A DNA stretch of 13,760 bases from assembly GCA_900539715.1 (NCBI GenBank), contig UQDA01000044.1, positions 1 through 13,760 of the forward strand, read 5' to 3'. Made by a program: the position numbers and the translations under genes. This document shows, one piece after another, positions 1-6,386 of the stretch. The DNA is from an uncultured Lachnospiraceae bacterium (GTDB lineage Bacteria; Bacillota; Clostridia; Lachnospirales; Lachnospiraceae). Positions within the stretch are counted from its first letter, which is position 1. Every line of letters begins with the position of its first letter. Under the pieces are notes generated by a model. The model was not told the origin of the DNA. It did no database searches and saw only the letters and a program-made list of their open reading frames with translations.

Positions 1-923
1 TCGTTAACAAGCTTGATCCAGCGTATCACGCCGCCTGCCGCACCCTCAAAGCCTCGGATGGTGCTGCCGTTTGCACGGACCTTTCCGAAGTAAAGCCCCA
101 TTCCGCCGCCGTGCTTGCTTACCTGTGCAAAATTGTCGATGCTGCGATAGATTCCAGTCAGGGAATCCTCTACAGTGTCAATAAAACAAGAACTCATCTG
201 GTGGAAAGGCTTTCGGGCATTGGACATGGTGGGCGTTGCCATTGTTACTTTTAAAGTACTCAAAATGTCGTAAAACTGTTTTGCCCAGTATACGCGGTCG
301 CGCTCGGGGATGGCGAGATGCATGGAGATTGCCATAAACATTTCCTGCGGCGTTTCCAGAATCCGGTGCTGGTGGTCGCAGATAAGATAGCGTCTGGCGA
401 GCAGGTCGAGACCGCTGTAGTTAAAGAGGGTATCGCGCTCCGGTTTTATAAAGGCATGCAGCTCTTCTACCTCATCCTTGCTGTAGTGTTCCAGAAGGAA
501 GGCACCGACATATCCTTCAGCCGTAAGCCAGGAAAGCTTTTCATGCCAGCTGGAAAAAGACAGAGCGCTTATCTGCAGCTCCACGCGCCATCGGATATCG
601 AGAGAGAGAAAGCGGGCGGCTATCATTTCCCAGTCGGGAGCTTCCTTGCTGACAAGTTCGACGCAGGCGCGTTCCAGAATAGAATAGGTTTCTGAAAGAG
701 GAAGATCCTGCTTGTAAAAAGAGCGAAACTTCTCCAGCAGCAATTCCAGACGGTAGGTATCTGAGGAAAACTCCGTTTGGATCTGTTTGAGAACGTCATA
801 TAATTTTGGATCGGGTATCAGTCTGCATAGCTCCTGAACGGCTGTCTGATGATTTTGTGAAGATGAAATCCGGGATTCGTGCCCGGGATAATATGTATGA
901 CTTGATGTATGCATGTTCAGCAT
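1..923 (-). CDS. Class I ribonucleoside-diphosphate reductase, large (alpha) subunit, N-terminal part; 3' end beyond the window
   Basis: Reduces ribonucleotides to deoxyribonucleotides in the cytoplasm, working with a radical-generating beta subunit that is not in the window. The reverse strand reads without interruption for 307 codons to the left edge. Family landmarks are MATPTMSNARKP (about 228-239), QMSSC with the probable first redox cysteine at Cys246, and FAQVSKHGGGMGLYFGKVRANGSTIRG (265-291), which match the start of the catalytic barrel of NrdA/NrdE enzymes. I see no N-terminal ATP-cone motif, so overall activity control may be reduced or absent. The start is ambiguous: ATG at 923 has AGGAG only 3 nt away, while ATG at 914 has it 12 nt away. 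TAG lies in frame just upstream, so no longer start is possible. A promoter and palindromes lie directly upstream. Choosing between nrdA and nrdE needs the missing C-terminus. Confidence 0.93.
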   Translation of the reverse strand, partial: MLNMHTSSHTYYPGHESRISSSQNHQTAVQELCRLIPDPKLYDVLKQIQTEFSSDTYRLELLLEKFRSFYKQDLPLSETYSILERACVELVSKEAPDWEMIAARFLSLDIRWRVELQISALSFSSWHEKLSWLTAEGYVGAFLLEHYSKDEVEELHAFIKPERDTLFNYSGLDLLARRYLICDHQHRILETPQEMFMAISMHLAIPERDRVYWAKQFYDILSTLKVTMATPTMSNARKPFHQMSSCFIDTVEDSLTGIYRSIDNFAQVSKHGGGMGLYFGKVRANGSTIRGFEGAAGGVIRWIKLVN

Positions 924-941
924 TATCTCCTGAGTGTCTGT

Positions 942-998
942 AATAGTGATTTGGTACTATTCTAACTGAGGAGAAAGAAAAAAGCAATAGTAACTATT
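942..998. promoter_or_regulatory. Two palindromes overlapping the reductase promoter (possible NrdR-type operator)
   Basis: AATAGT-A-ACTATT (986-998) overlaps the -35 box, and AATAGT-8 nt-ACTATT (942-961) overlaps the -10 box and start region. Centres are about 40 bp apart, close to four helical turns. Paired operators over the promoter are how NrdR controls reductase genes in many bacteria. However, these sequences do not match the usual NrdR box closely, so the identity of the regulator is inference. The half-sites themselves are exact. Confidence 0.4.
959..987 (-). promoter_or_regulatory. Promoter of the ribonucleotide reductase gene
   Basis: On the minus strand a -35 box TTGCTT (987-982) and a -10 box TAGAAT (964-959) are separated by exactly 17 nt. 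The start codon follows 36 nt beyond the -10. The fit to a sigma-A consensus and the position just upstream of the reductase support the call; no transcript start is known. Confidence 0.55.
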
Positions 999-1025
999 AT
1001 TGTTTTTCAAAAAGGAGAAAAGAAG

Positions 1026-1061
1026 GGCAGCCGTTTACCGGGAAATCGGAGAACGGCTGCC
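1026..1061 (-). terminator. Rho-independent terminator of the CDF transporter gene
   Basis: A 10-bp perfect stem GGCAGCCGTT (1026-1035) / AACGGCTGCC (1052-1061) encloses a 16-nt loop that contains a smaller CCG/CGG stem. On the minus strand it is followed by a T-rich run (CTTCTTTTCTCCTTTTT). It lies 35 nt past the stop codon of the transporter and before the reductase promoter region. Confidence 0.75.
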
Positions 1062-1095
1062 TGAATCGTGAAAATTCTGATAAATAGAGGGAGTG

Positions 1096-1986
1096 TTATT
1101 CCGGTGCGATGAGAAGCTCGCAGGTGCAGTCCGGAAATTGTTCTCCGACTGCGGCATTAATATGGTCAGAAACATTTTTTAAATCTGTCACACTCAGTAA
1201 ATCTTTGTCAGCAGTAAAATAAATGCTGACCCACATGTGGCGGCCTGTTTTCGTGATATCAAAGAAAACGGGATGAAATGCTTTTGCAGAGAGAAAAGGT
1301 TCGCTGATGTCTTTTATGATCTGCAGGGTTTCTTCATCCGGGCCGAAAAGAAAAAGTTCTTTAATGGTATTCCAGAGCATTTTCACACTTTCGGGAAGCA
1401 TCAGCGCCATAACGATAACAGCAATGATCTGGTCAAAATAAGGGGCAATGGGACTCAGAGGTGTCTTTTCCAGAAGATTGGAAAAAAAGAACGCAAGAGA
1501 TAAGCCAAAGCTGTATGCGATATCCATCTTCCACCCGAGAATTTCTGCATCGACTGTGGGAGAGGAAAGATTACGGTTCATCCGTTTCATGATAATGAAA
1601 ACAAGGATGCTTACGCAGCCCAGACACAGCTGGAACAGGGAAACCTGCGTGCTGTTGATTGGATTGCCTCCTGTCAGGATCGACTCAATGACCTGGGCGG
1701 AGATTCCGAAGGTGACAGAGAGCATCATAACTCCCTTGATCAGAAGAAAAATGGTTTCCACCTGATAAAAACCGTAAGGAAATTTTTCGGAAACCGGACG
1801 GTGGAAGAGCGGTGTCAGAAAAAGAATGAGAGCAATAAAAACGAGCTCGGAAGCATCATATACGGCATCTGTCAGCGCGGATTGCGAATGACTGAAGATG
1901 GCAAAAAAGAATTCGGCAATTGCGAATATAAGGCCGGCTGTGAAAGAAAGTTTTAAAATTCGTTTTTCTTTTTGTTCCTGAAGCAT
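1096..1986 (-). CDS. Cation diffusion facilitator (CDF) family transporter, 296 aa
   Basis: Predicted inner-membrane antiporter that exports divalent metal ions using the proton gradient. It has about six hydrophobic segments (roughly 12-32, 46-62, 80-103, 115-134, 157-172, 184-205) and a soluble C-terminal domain from about 215. TM2 carries SQSALTDAVYDASE, with the paired metal-site aspartates D40 and D44, and FPYGFYQVET (69-78) matches the conserved segment after it. In TM5 the usual H-x-x-x-D reads G-W-K-M-D (151-155): the aspartate is kept but the histidine is replaced by glycine, so the metal specificity may differ from zinc-type members. Start: a TTG at 2004 would add six residues, but AAGGA lies 9 nt before the ATG at 1986, so I chose that. 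It appears to be a single-gene unit with its own promoter and terminator. Confidence 0.9.
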   Translation of the reverse strand: MLQEQKEKRILKLSFTAGLIFAIAEFFFAIFSHSQSALTDAVYDASELVFIALILFLTPLFHRPVSEKFPYGFYQVETIFLLIKGVMMLSVTFGISAQVIESILTGGNPINSTQVSLFQLCLGCVSILVFIIMKRMNRNLSSPTVDAEILGWKMDIAYSFGLSLAFFFSNLLEKTPLSPIAPYFDQIIAVIVMALMLPESVKMLWNTIKELFLFGPDEETLQIIKDISEPFLSAKAFHPVFFDITKTGRHMWVSIYFTADKDLLSVTDLKNVSDHINAAVGEQFPDCTCELLIAPE

Positions 1987-2050
1987 AAAAAGGTATCCTT
2001 TCAATGAAACGTATATTGCCGCCTGACATTGCCGGGCAGGGTATGTAACA

Positions 2051-2079
2051 ATAATGCTTCAAAGTATCCGAAATGTCAA
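2051..2079 (-). promoter_or_regulatory. Promoter of the CDF transporter gene
   Basis: On the minus strand a perfect -35 box TTGACA (2079-2074), a 17-nt spacer and a -10 box CATTAT (2056-2051). The transcript would have a leader of about 60 nt containing a G/C-rich stretch around 2025-2041. I do not recognise a metal riboswitch in it, and it is too short for one. Confidence 0.6.
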
Positions 2080-2109
2080 CTGCTGTGAAGAACAGATTAT
2101 ATTTGTAGA

Positions 2110-2138
2110 TTTAAAACAGGCGTGAAATGTGGTAAACT
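2110..2138 (+). promoter_or_regulatory. Possible promoter of the SGNH hydrolase gene
   Basis: TTTAAA (2110-2115), 17-nt spacer, TAAACT (2133-2138) preceded by TGG, an extended -10 element. It sits 50 nt before the chosen start codon. The boxes are weak matches, so this is tentative. Confidence 0.35.
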
Positions 2139-2187
2139 GAACTCGATACATAATATTTTTTGCAGTATGAAGAGGAGGAAGGCGTTT

Positions 2188-2754
2188 ATGTCAGAAAAGT
2201 TGAGAATTCTTTTTATCGGGAACAGCCATACCTATTACAATGATATGCCGGCAATGGTCGCCCGTAGATTCCGGGAAGAAGGAGAAAACTGCGAAGTTAC
2301 AATGATTGCTCACGGGGGATGGTATCTGGAGCAGCATGCTTTGGAGCCGGATGTGAGATTCAATATTTTGTATGGAAATTATGATTATGTGGTGCTGCAG
2401 GAGCATGCTCATCCGTTCGGACCGGAAGACAAACTGTTTGAAGCGGTAAGCAGGCTGGGAGAATGGATGCGGGAAGCTGGAAGCAGGCCGGTAATCTATA
2501 TGACCTGGGCGCAAAAGGACGATGAAAAAAGCCAGCCCGTGATGACTGCGGCACACAGAGAAGCCGCAAAGAGAATTGACGCACTGCTTGCTCCCGTGGG
2601 AGAGCTGTGGTGGGAAAAACGGAAAAAGGATCCGCAGACAGAAATGTATGGACCGGATGGAGCGCATGCATCAAAAGACGGGTCGGAATTTGCGGCAGAG
2701 TGTATATGGGAAACAATCCGAAACGACAGAAACAAAAGAGAAAAAAACAACTGA
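2188..2754 (+). CDS. DUF4886-type SGNH/GDSL-family hydrolase, 188 aa
   Basis: Probable serine esterase or deacylase of the SGNH fold. The N-terminus RILFIGNSHTYYNDMP is block I, with the nucleophile Ser13. Gly43 or Gly44 in HGGWYLEQH and Gln71 in VVLQEH are candidates for the oxyanion positions. GPDGAHAS (155-162) supplies the Asp157-x-x-His160 pair near the C-terminus. There is no signal peptide or membrane segment, so it is probably cytoplasmic. Substrate unknown; relatives are often found near sugar-use genes, but this one sits alone between two convergent or divergent neighbours. Start: AGGAGG at 2173-2178 lies 9 nt before ATG 2188; an in-frame upstream ATG at 2122 has no such site and would add 22 unlike residues. 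The C-terminal tail is highly charged (RNDRNKREKNN). Confidence 0.82.
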   Translation: MSEKLRILFIGNSHTYYNDMPAMVARRFREEGENCEVTMIAHGGWYLEQHALEPDVRFNILYGNYDYVVLQEHAHPFGPEDKLFEAVSRLGEWMREAGSRPVIYMTWAQKDDEKSQPVMTAAHREAAKRIDALLAPVGELWWEKRKKDPQTEMYGPDGAHASKDGSEFAAECIWETIRNDRNKREKNN

Positions 2755-2802
2755 TCCGGGGATGGGAAAAAAGAGAACAGGGTTAGTTGACTGATTATGG
2801 AA

Positions 2803-2848
2803 AAATCAAAGGACCGCTGTCCAAAAAAGAACAGCGGTCCTTTGATTT
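2803..2848. terminator. Bidirectional terminator between the hydrolase and alcohol dehydrogenase genes
   Basis: An 18-bp perfect stem (2803-2820 / 2831-2848) with a 10-nt loop. The core GGACCGCTGT/ACAGCGGTCC is flanked by A-rich sequence on the left and T-rich sequence on the right, so it reads as a terminator from either direction. It lies between two convergent genes. Confidence 0.88.
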
Positions 2849-2877
2849 ATAAATAGGAATAGATTCTGGCTGTCTGA

Positions 2878-4089
2878 TTAAAAGTCAATCTCTTCATCAT
2901 AATAGCAAGCTTTCAGAAGTTTTTCCATCTCTTCCTGTGTAGGGATTCTGGGATTGCTTCCAGTGCAGGCATCTCCGATTGCCAGTTCTGCAACAGAAGG
3001 AAGTTTTTCCATAAATTCTTTCTCATCGATAATGGAAGTATCTGCAGGAAGTCCGCCTTCTCCATAGTTTTTGATTCCCAGAGGAATATTGAGCTGACGG
3101 TTCATATTGCGCAGTTCCTCAATTAATGCATTTACAAGCTCTTCTGTTGTATTTCCGGGCAGGGCAAGGAATCTTGCAATCTGCGCATAACGCTCTGCAG
3201 CTTCCGGATTCTTTGCATTGAAGCGGATTACTTTAGGAAGATACATGGCATTGGCTGCACCGTGGATGATGTGTCCTCCGGTAAAGGCTGCGCCTGTCTT
3301 GTGCGCCATGGAGTGAACGATGCCGAGTAATGCATTGGAAAATGCCATACCGGCAAGACACTGTGCGTCATGCATCTGGTCGCGGGCTTCCATATCGCCG
3401 TCATAGGATTTTTTCAGATAACGGTGGATCATCTGGATCGCATAAAGGGCAAGCGGATCAGTATAGTTGCAGTGCAGAGTGGATACATAAGCTTCAATGG
3501 CGTGTGTCATAGCATCCATTCCGGTATGAGCGACCAGTTTAGGAGGCATGGTTTCTGCAAGCGCAGGATCAACGATAGCAACATCAGGAGTGATGTTGAA
3601 ATCTGCCAGAGGATATTTGATTCCCTTCTGATAATCGGTAATAACAGCGAAGGCGGTAACCTCGGTTGCCGTTCCCGAAGTAGAGGGGATGGCACAGAAA
3701 TGAGCTTTCTGACGAAGCTCAGGGAAAGAAAAAGGAGTAATGAGCTCTTCGAAGGTAACGTCAGGGTATTCATAGAAAGCCCACATGGTTTTGGCAGCAT
3801 CGATCGGAGAGCCGCCGCCCATCGCAACGATCCAATCCGGTTCAAATTCCTGCATCATCCTGGCACCGCGCATAACAGTTTCTACAGAAGGATCTGCCTC
3901 GACGCCTTCAAACAGCCGGACTTCCATGCCGGCATTTTTCAGATATTGTTCTGCCTGAGCAAGAAAACCTCCCCGCTTCATGGAACCGCCGCCGACTACG
4001 ATCACGGCACGTTTTCCTTTCAGATTCTGCAGTTCTGCAAGAGAACCCTTTCCGTGGTAAAGATCACGGGGTAATGTAAAACGTCCCAT
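2878..4089 (-). CDS. Iron-containing (group III) alcohol dehydrogenase, 403 aa
   Basis: Cytoplasmic NAD(P)H-dependent alcohol or aldehyde oxidoreductase, most likely reducing fermentation aldehydes (ethanol or butanol type). The nucleotide-binding motif GGGSPIDAAK is at 91-100. The expected iron ligands are all present: Asp192 and His196 in GMDAMTHAIEAY, His263 in VHSMAHKTGA, and His276 in IIHGAAN. Length is normal for the family. Start: AAGGAGG is 8 nt upstream of the ATG. It is a single gene on the minus strand, divergent from the sugar importer operon. Substrate range (ethanol, butanol, 1,3-propanediol, lactaldehyde) cannot be set by sequence alone. Confidence 0.95.
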   Translation of the reverse strand: MGRFTLPRDLYHGKGSLAELQNLKGKRAVIVVGGGSMKRGGFLAQAEQYLKNAGMEVRLFEGVEADPSVETVMRGARMMQEFEPDWIVAMGGGSPIDAAKTMWAFYEYPDVTFEELITPFSFPELRQKAHFCAIPSTSGTATEVTAFAVITDYQKGIKYPLADFNITPDVAIVDPALAETMPPKLVAHTGMDAMTHAIEAYVSTLHCNYTDPLALYAIQMIHRYLKKSYDGDMEARDQMHDAQCLAGMAFSNALLGIVHSMAHKTGAAFTGGHIIHGAANAMYLPKVIRFNAKNPEAAERYAQIARFLALPGNTTEELVNALIEELRNMNRQLNIPLGIKNYGEGGLPADTSIIDEKEFMEKLPSVAELAIGDACTGSNPRIPTQEEMEKLLKACYYDEEIDF

Positions 4090-4146
4090 AAGTAGTACCT
4101 CCTTGATAATTATATTTTCTGATAGCTTATGTCATGGAATATAAAT

Positions 4147-4175
4147 ATTCTAATAGCTATTGTGCAGAAAGTCAA
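4147..4175 (-). promoter_or_regulatory. Promoter of the alcohol dehydrogenase gene, with an internal palindrome
   Basis: On the minus strand a -35 box TTGACT (4175-4170), a 17-nt spacer and a -10 box TAGAAT (4152-4147). The 10-bp palindrome AATAGCTATT (4152-4161) abuts the -10 inside the spacer and could be an operator. It does not match the Rex redox-repressor consensus. Confidence 0.6.
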
Positions 4176-4260
4176 TTCTTATCACAAAAGAATCGGCAGT
4201 GTTTATAAAAAATTTATAGAAATGATGGGAATGTGTGCATGTTACCATTGTTTTGTGGAG

Positions 4261-4289
4261 AAATGCAACAGAAAGAAGAAAATGCAACA
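4261..4289 (+). repeat. Direct repeats AAATGCAACA, 19 nt apart (possible AraC-family operator)
   Basis: Exact 10-bp copies at 4261-4270 and 4280-4289. Tandem half-sites about two helical turns apart, upstream of a promoter with a weak -35 box, are the usual layout for AraC-family activators. Two such regulators are encoded in the downstream genes. They would be centred about 90 nt before the predicted transcript start, slightly far for direct polymerase contact. Which protein binds is inference. Confidence 0.4.
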
Positions 4290-4330
4290 TCAAAAAGAGG
4301 AAAAAGGAAACAAAAAAAGAAAACCGTGTC

Positions 4331-4360
4331 TTGCCGTAAAGAGAACGGGATTGCTACAAT
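4331..4360 (+). promoter_or_regulatory. Probable promoter of the sugar importer operon
   Basis: TTGCCG (4331-4336), 18-nt spacer, TACAAT (4355-4360). A good -10 with a weaker -35 and long spacer fits an activator-dependent promoter. The first gene starts 70 nt downstream. Confidence 0.5.
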
Positions 4361-4430
4361 AACGCTGTCAGACAAAAGCCGGTGCAAAGCGGGAAACCGA
4401 CACAATCGGGGAAAGCAAAGGAGGGCGCAA

Positions 4431-5402
4431 ATGAAAAAGAGAAAAGAACCGGCATTGCAGCATCAGGCTGCAGCAGCACGGAAAACATCATTCAAAAAAG
4501 GAATCGGAGTCAGATTGTGGCAGAGCAGACAGCTATATGTGATTTTTGCATTACCACTTTTGTACTTTCTGATCTTTCGTTATGGAGCAATGGGCTGGCT
4601 GACCCTGGCCTTCAAGGACTATAATGCGGTAGAAGGTCTGTGGGGAAGTGAATGGGTAGGATTGAAGCACTTTATCGACTTTTTTAATATGCCGGATTTC
4701 TGGAAGCTGTTGAGAAATACATTGTTGATCAGTCTGTATTCTCTCATATTTTCCTTCCCGGTACCGATTATACTGGCGTTGATGATCAACGAAGTCGGGA
4801 ATCGCTTCTTTAAAAAATCGGTACAGAGTATCACATATCTGCCGCACTTTTTTTCAACCGTTATTATCTGCGGAATGCTGGTGGATTTTTTGACGACAGA
4901 TGGAATGATCAACCGGATCATTGTGGCGTTCGGAGGAGAGCCGATTTCATTTTTGACGGATCCGAAATGGTTCCGTACCATTTATATTGCATCCGGTATC
5001 TGGCAGGGAGCCGGATGGGGATCGATCATGTATCTGGCTGCTTTAAACAGCGTAGATACACAGTTGTATGAATCGGCGGTTATCGATGGAGCAAATAAGG
5101 TGCAGCAGGCGTGGTATATCAGTCTTCCTGCAATCTTACCGATCATTTCCGTACAGCTTTTGTTAAATATTGGAAGCATGCTTTCGGTAGGATATGAAAA
5201 AATTATATTGCTCTATAATGGAGCGACCTATGAGACAGCGGACGTTATTTCCACTTATGTATACCGAAGAGGCTTACAGGGAGCGGATTACGGATATGGA
5301 ACGGCGGTCAGTCTGTTCCAGTCAGTGGTTTCGCTGATTCTGGTCATCATCGCAAATCGCTTTGCCAATAAGGTAAGCGAGGGCGAGGGTGCTCTTTGGT
5401 AA
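4431..5402 (+). CDS. lplB: Sugar ABC transporter permease, LplB/YteP type, 323 aa
   Basis: First of two membrane subunits of a CUT1-family oligosaccharide importer. Six hydrophobic segments follow a basic N-terminal tail of about 33 residues (roughly 34-50, 95-120, 136-156, 183-204, 236-262, 293-311). The cytoplasmic coupling loop that docks with the ATPase is seen as LYESAVIDGANKVQQAWYISLPAILP (212-237), matching the EAA signature with D219-G220. No ATPase gene is nearby; members of this subfamily normally share a genome-encoded MsmX-type ATPase. Start: AGGAGG at 4419-4424 is 6 nt before this ATG; the frame is open further upstream but not convincing. The next gene begins 18 nt after the stop. 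The name follows the family; substrate is not shown by it. Confidence 0.92.
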   Translation: MKKRKEPALQHQAAAARKTSFKKGIGVRLWQSRQLYVIFALPLLYFLIFRYGAMGWLTLAFKDYNAVEGLWGSEWVGLKHFIDFFNMPDFWKLLRNTLLISLYSLIFSFPVPIILALMINEVGNRFFKKSVQSITYLPHFFSTVIICGMLVDFLTTDGMINRIIVAFGGEPISFLTDPKWFRTIYIASGIWQGAGWGSIMYLAALNSVDTQLYESAVIDGANKVQQAWYISLPAILPIISVQLLLNIGSMLSVGYEKIILLYNGATYETADVISTYVYRRGLQGADYGYGTAVSLFQSVVSLILVIIANRFANKVSEGEGALW

Positions 5403-5420
5403 GGAAAGGGAGGTTGTCAA

Positions 5421-6323
5421 ATGGCTAGCGTAAAAAGCGTAAAAAAAAGACGCAGCACAGCAGATATTATTTTTCTGACGATAAATTATGTTTTACTGAT
5501 TGTCTGCTGTATTATCGTGCTGTATCCGATTTATTACATGTTTATTATTTCTATCAGTGATGGATATGCGGTATTGCGCGGAGAGGTAAAATTTTTCCCC
5601 GTAGGAATCAATTTTTCATCATATAAAGCGGTTCTGGAATCTCCGGATATTCCTAAGTCCTATCTGAACACGGTTATTTATACGGTAGTGGGAACGTTTA
5701 TCAATGTGGCGATGACGGCCATGTGTGCATATCCTCTTTCCCGAAAAAAATTTTTCGGTCGGAATGTATTCGCATTTATGATTATCTTTACGATGTTCTT
5801 TGATGCGGGTATGATTGCAAACTTCATGGTAGTGGATCAGCTGAACCTGACTAATAAAATATGGGCAATTGTACTTCCCGGAGCGATTAATGCATGGTAC
5901 ATGGTAATTATGAGAACATTTTTCCAGCAGATTCCGGAAGAAATTTATGAATCCGCACATCTGGACGGAGCGGGGGACTTTGTGATTTTTGGAAAAATTG
6001 TTTTGCCGCTGTCGGTTCCGACTATCATGACAATGGTGCTGTTTTATGCGGTAGGACATTGGAACAGCTGGTTTAATGCGCTGATCTATCTGGATGATAA
6101 GGCAAAATATCCGGTGCAGCTGATCATGAGAAATATCGTGCTTTCCGGAGAAACGGCGGCGCTTTCATCCAGCGCGGCATCCATGTCGCAGGATGTGGGG
6201 ATTGTTGCAACAAATGTAAAATACGCAGTTGTTTTTGTAACAATGCTTCCGATTCTTCTGGTATATCCCTTTATACAGAAATATTTTGTAAAAGGAATTA
6301 TGGTAGGGGCTCTGAAGGGGTAA
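5421..6323 (+). CDS. lplC: Sugar ABC transporter permease, LplC/YtcP type, 300 aa
   Basis: Second membrane subunit, partner of the gene before it. Segments at roughly 16-45, 83-105, 115-136, 148-166, 196-214 and 266-285 are hydrophobic. The ATPase-coupling loop is IYESAHLDGAGDFVIFGKIVLPLSVP (175-200). The C-terminus KGIMVGALKG is the typical end of these permeases. AAGGGAGG lies 8 nt before the ATG, and the gene is 18 nt behind the first permease, so the two are co-translated. Nothing looks broken. Confidence 0.93.
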   Translation: MASVKSVKKRRSTADIIFLTINYVLLIVCCIIVLYPIYYMFIISISDGYAVLRGEVKFFPVGINFSSYKAVLESPDIPKSYLNTVIYTVVGTFINVAMTAMCAYPLSRKKFFGRNVFAFMIIFTMFFDAGMIANFMVVDQLNLTNKIWAIVLPGAINAWYMVIMRTFFQQIPEEIYESAHLDGAGDFVIFGKIVLPLSVPTIMTMVLFYAVGHWNSWFNALIYLDDKAKYPVQLIMRNIVLSGETAALSSSAASMSQDVGIVATNVKYAVVFVTMLPILLVYPFIQKYFVKGIMVGALKG

Positions 6324-6333
6324 ATGGTATCCG

Positions 6334-6352
6334 GGCGGAATTGATTTCCGCC
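6334..6352 (+). repeat. Intercistronic hairpin between permease and binding-protein genes
   Basis: A 7-bp perfect stem GGCGGAA (6334-6340) / TTCCGCC (6346-6352) with a 5-nt loop and no T-run after it. In importer operons such hairpins often guard mRNA ends and let the binding protein be made in excess; that role here is inference. Confidence 0.45.
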
Positions 6353-6386
6353 AGTATATAAAATCTTTTAAAAAGGAGAGGGAAAT

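Larger units (their letters stand above)
4176..4430 (+). other. Regulatory region upstream of the sugar importer operon
   Basis: No gene is supported here. An open frame continues upstream from the permease to 4233, but it is lysine-rich low-complexity sequence without a ribosome-binding site. The region holds a small A/T inverted repeat TATAAA/TTTATA (4204-4218), a pair of direct repeats (4261-4289), a purine-rich stretch (4268-4325), a promoter (4331-4360), and a leader of about 65 nt ending in AGGAGG (4419-4424), 6 nt before the permease ATG. Confidence 0.6.

Noticed and set aside
318..987. Open frames at 318-695 (+) and 796-987 (-) in the reductase region
   Set aside because: They overlap the continuous reductase frame, which carries clear family motifs; they are antisense or out-of-frame shadows.
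1987..2004. Six-residue N-terminal extension of the CDF gene from a TTG codon
   Set aside because: The AAGGA box lies inside this stretch, 9 nt before the ATG at 1986, so the ATG is the better start.
4233..4430. N-terminal extension of the first permease by 66 residues
   Set aside because: Lysine-rich low-complexity sequence overlapping the promoter and repeats; a strong ribosome-binding site serves the ATG at 4431.
6202..6213. Palindrome TTGTTGCAACAA containing the TGCAACA core of the upstream repeats
   Set aside because: It lies within the coding sequence of the second permease (residues GIVATNV) and can be explained by codon choice; too weak alone to call an operator.
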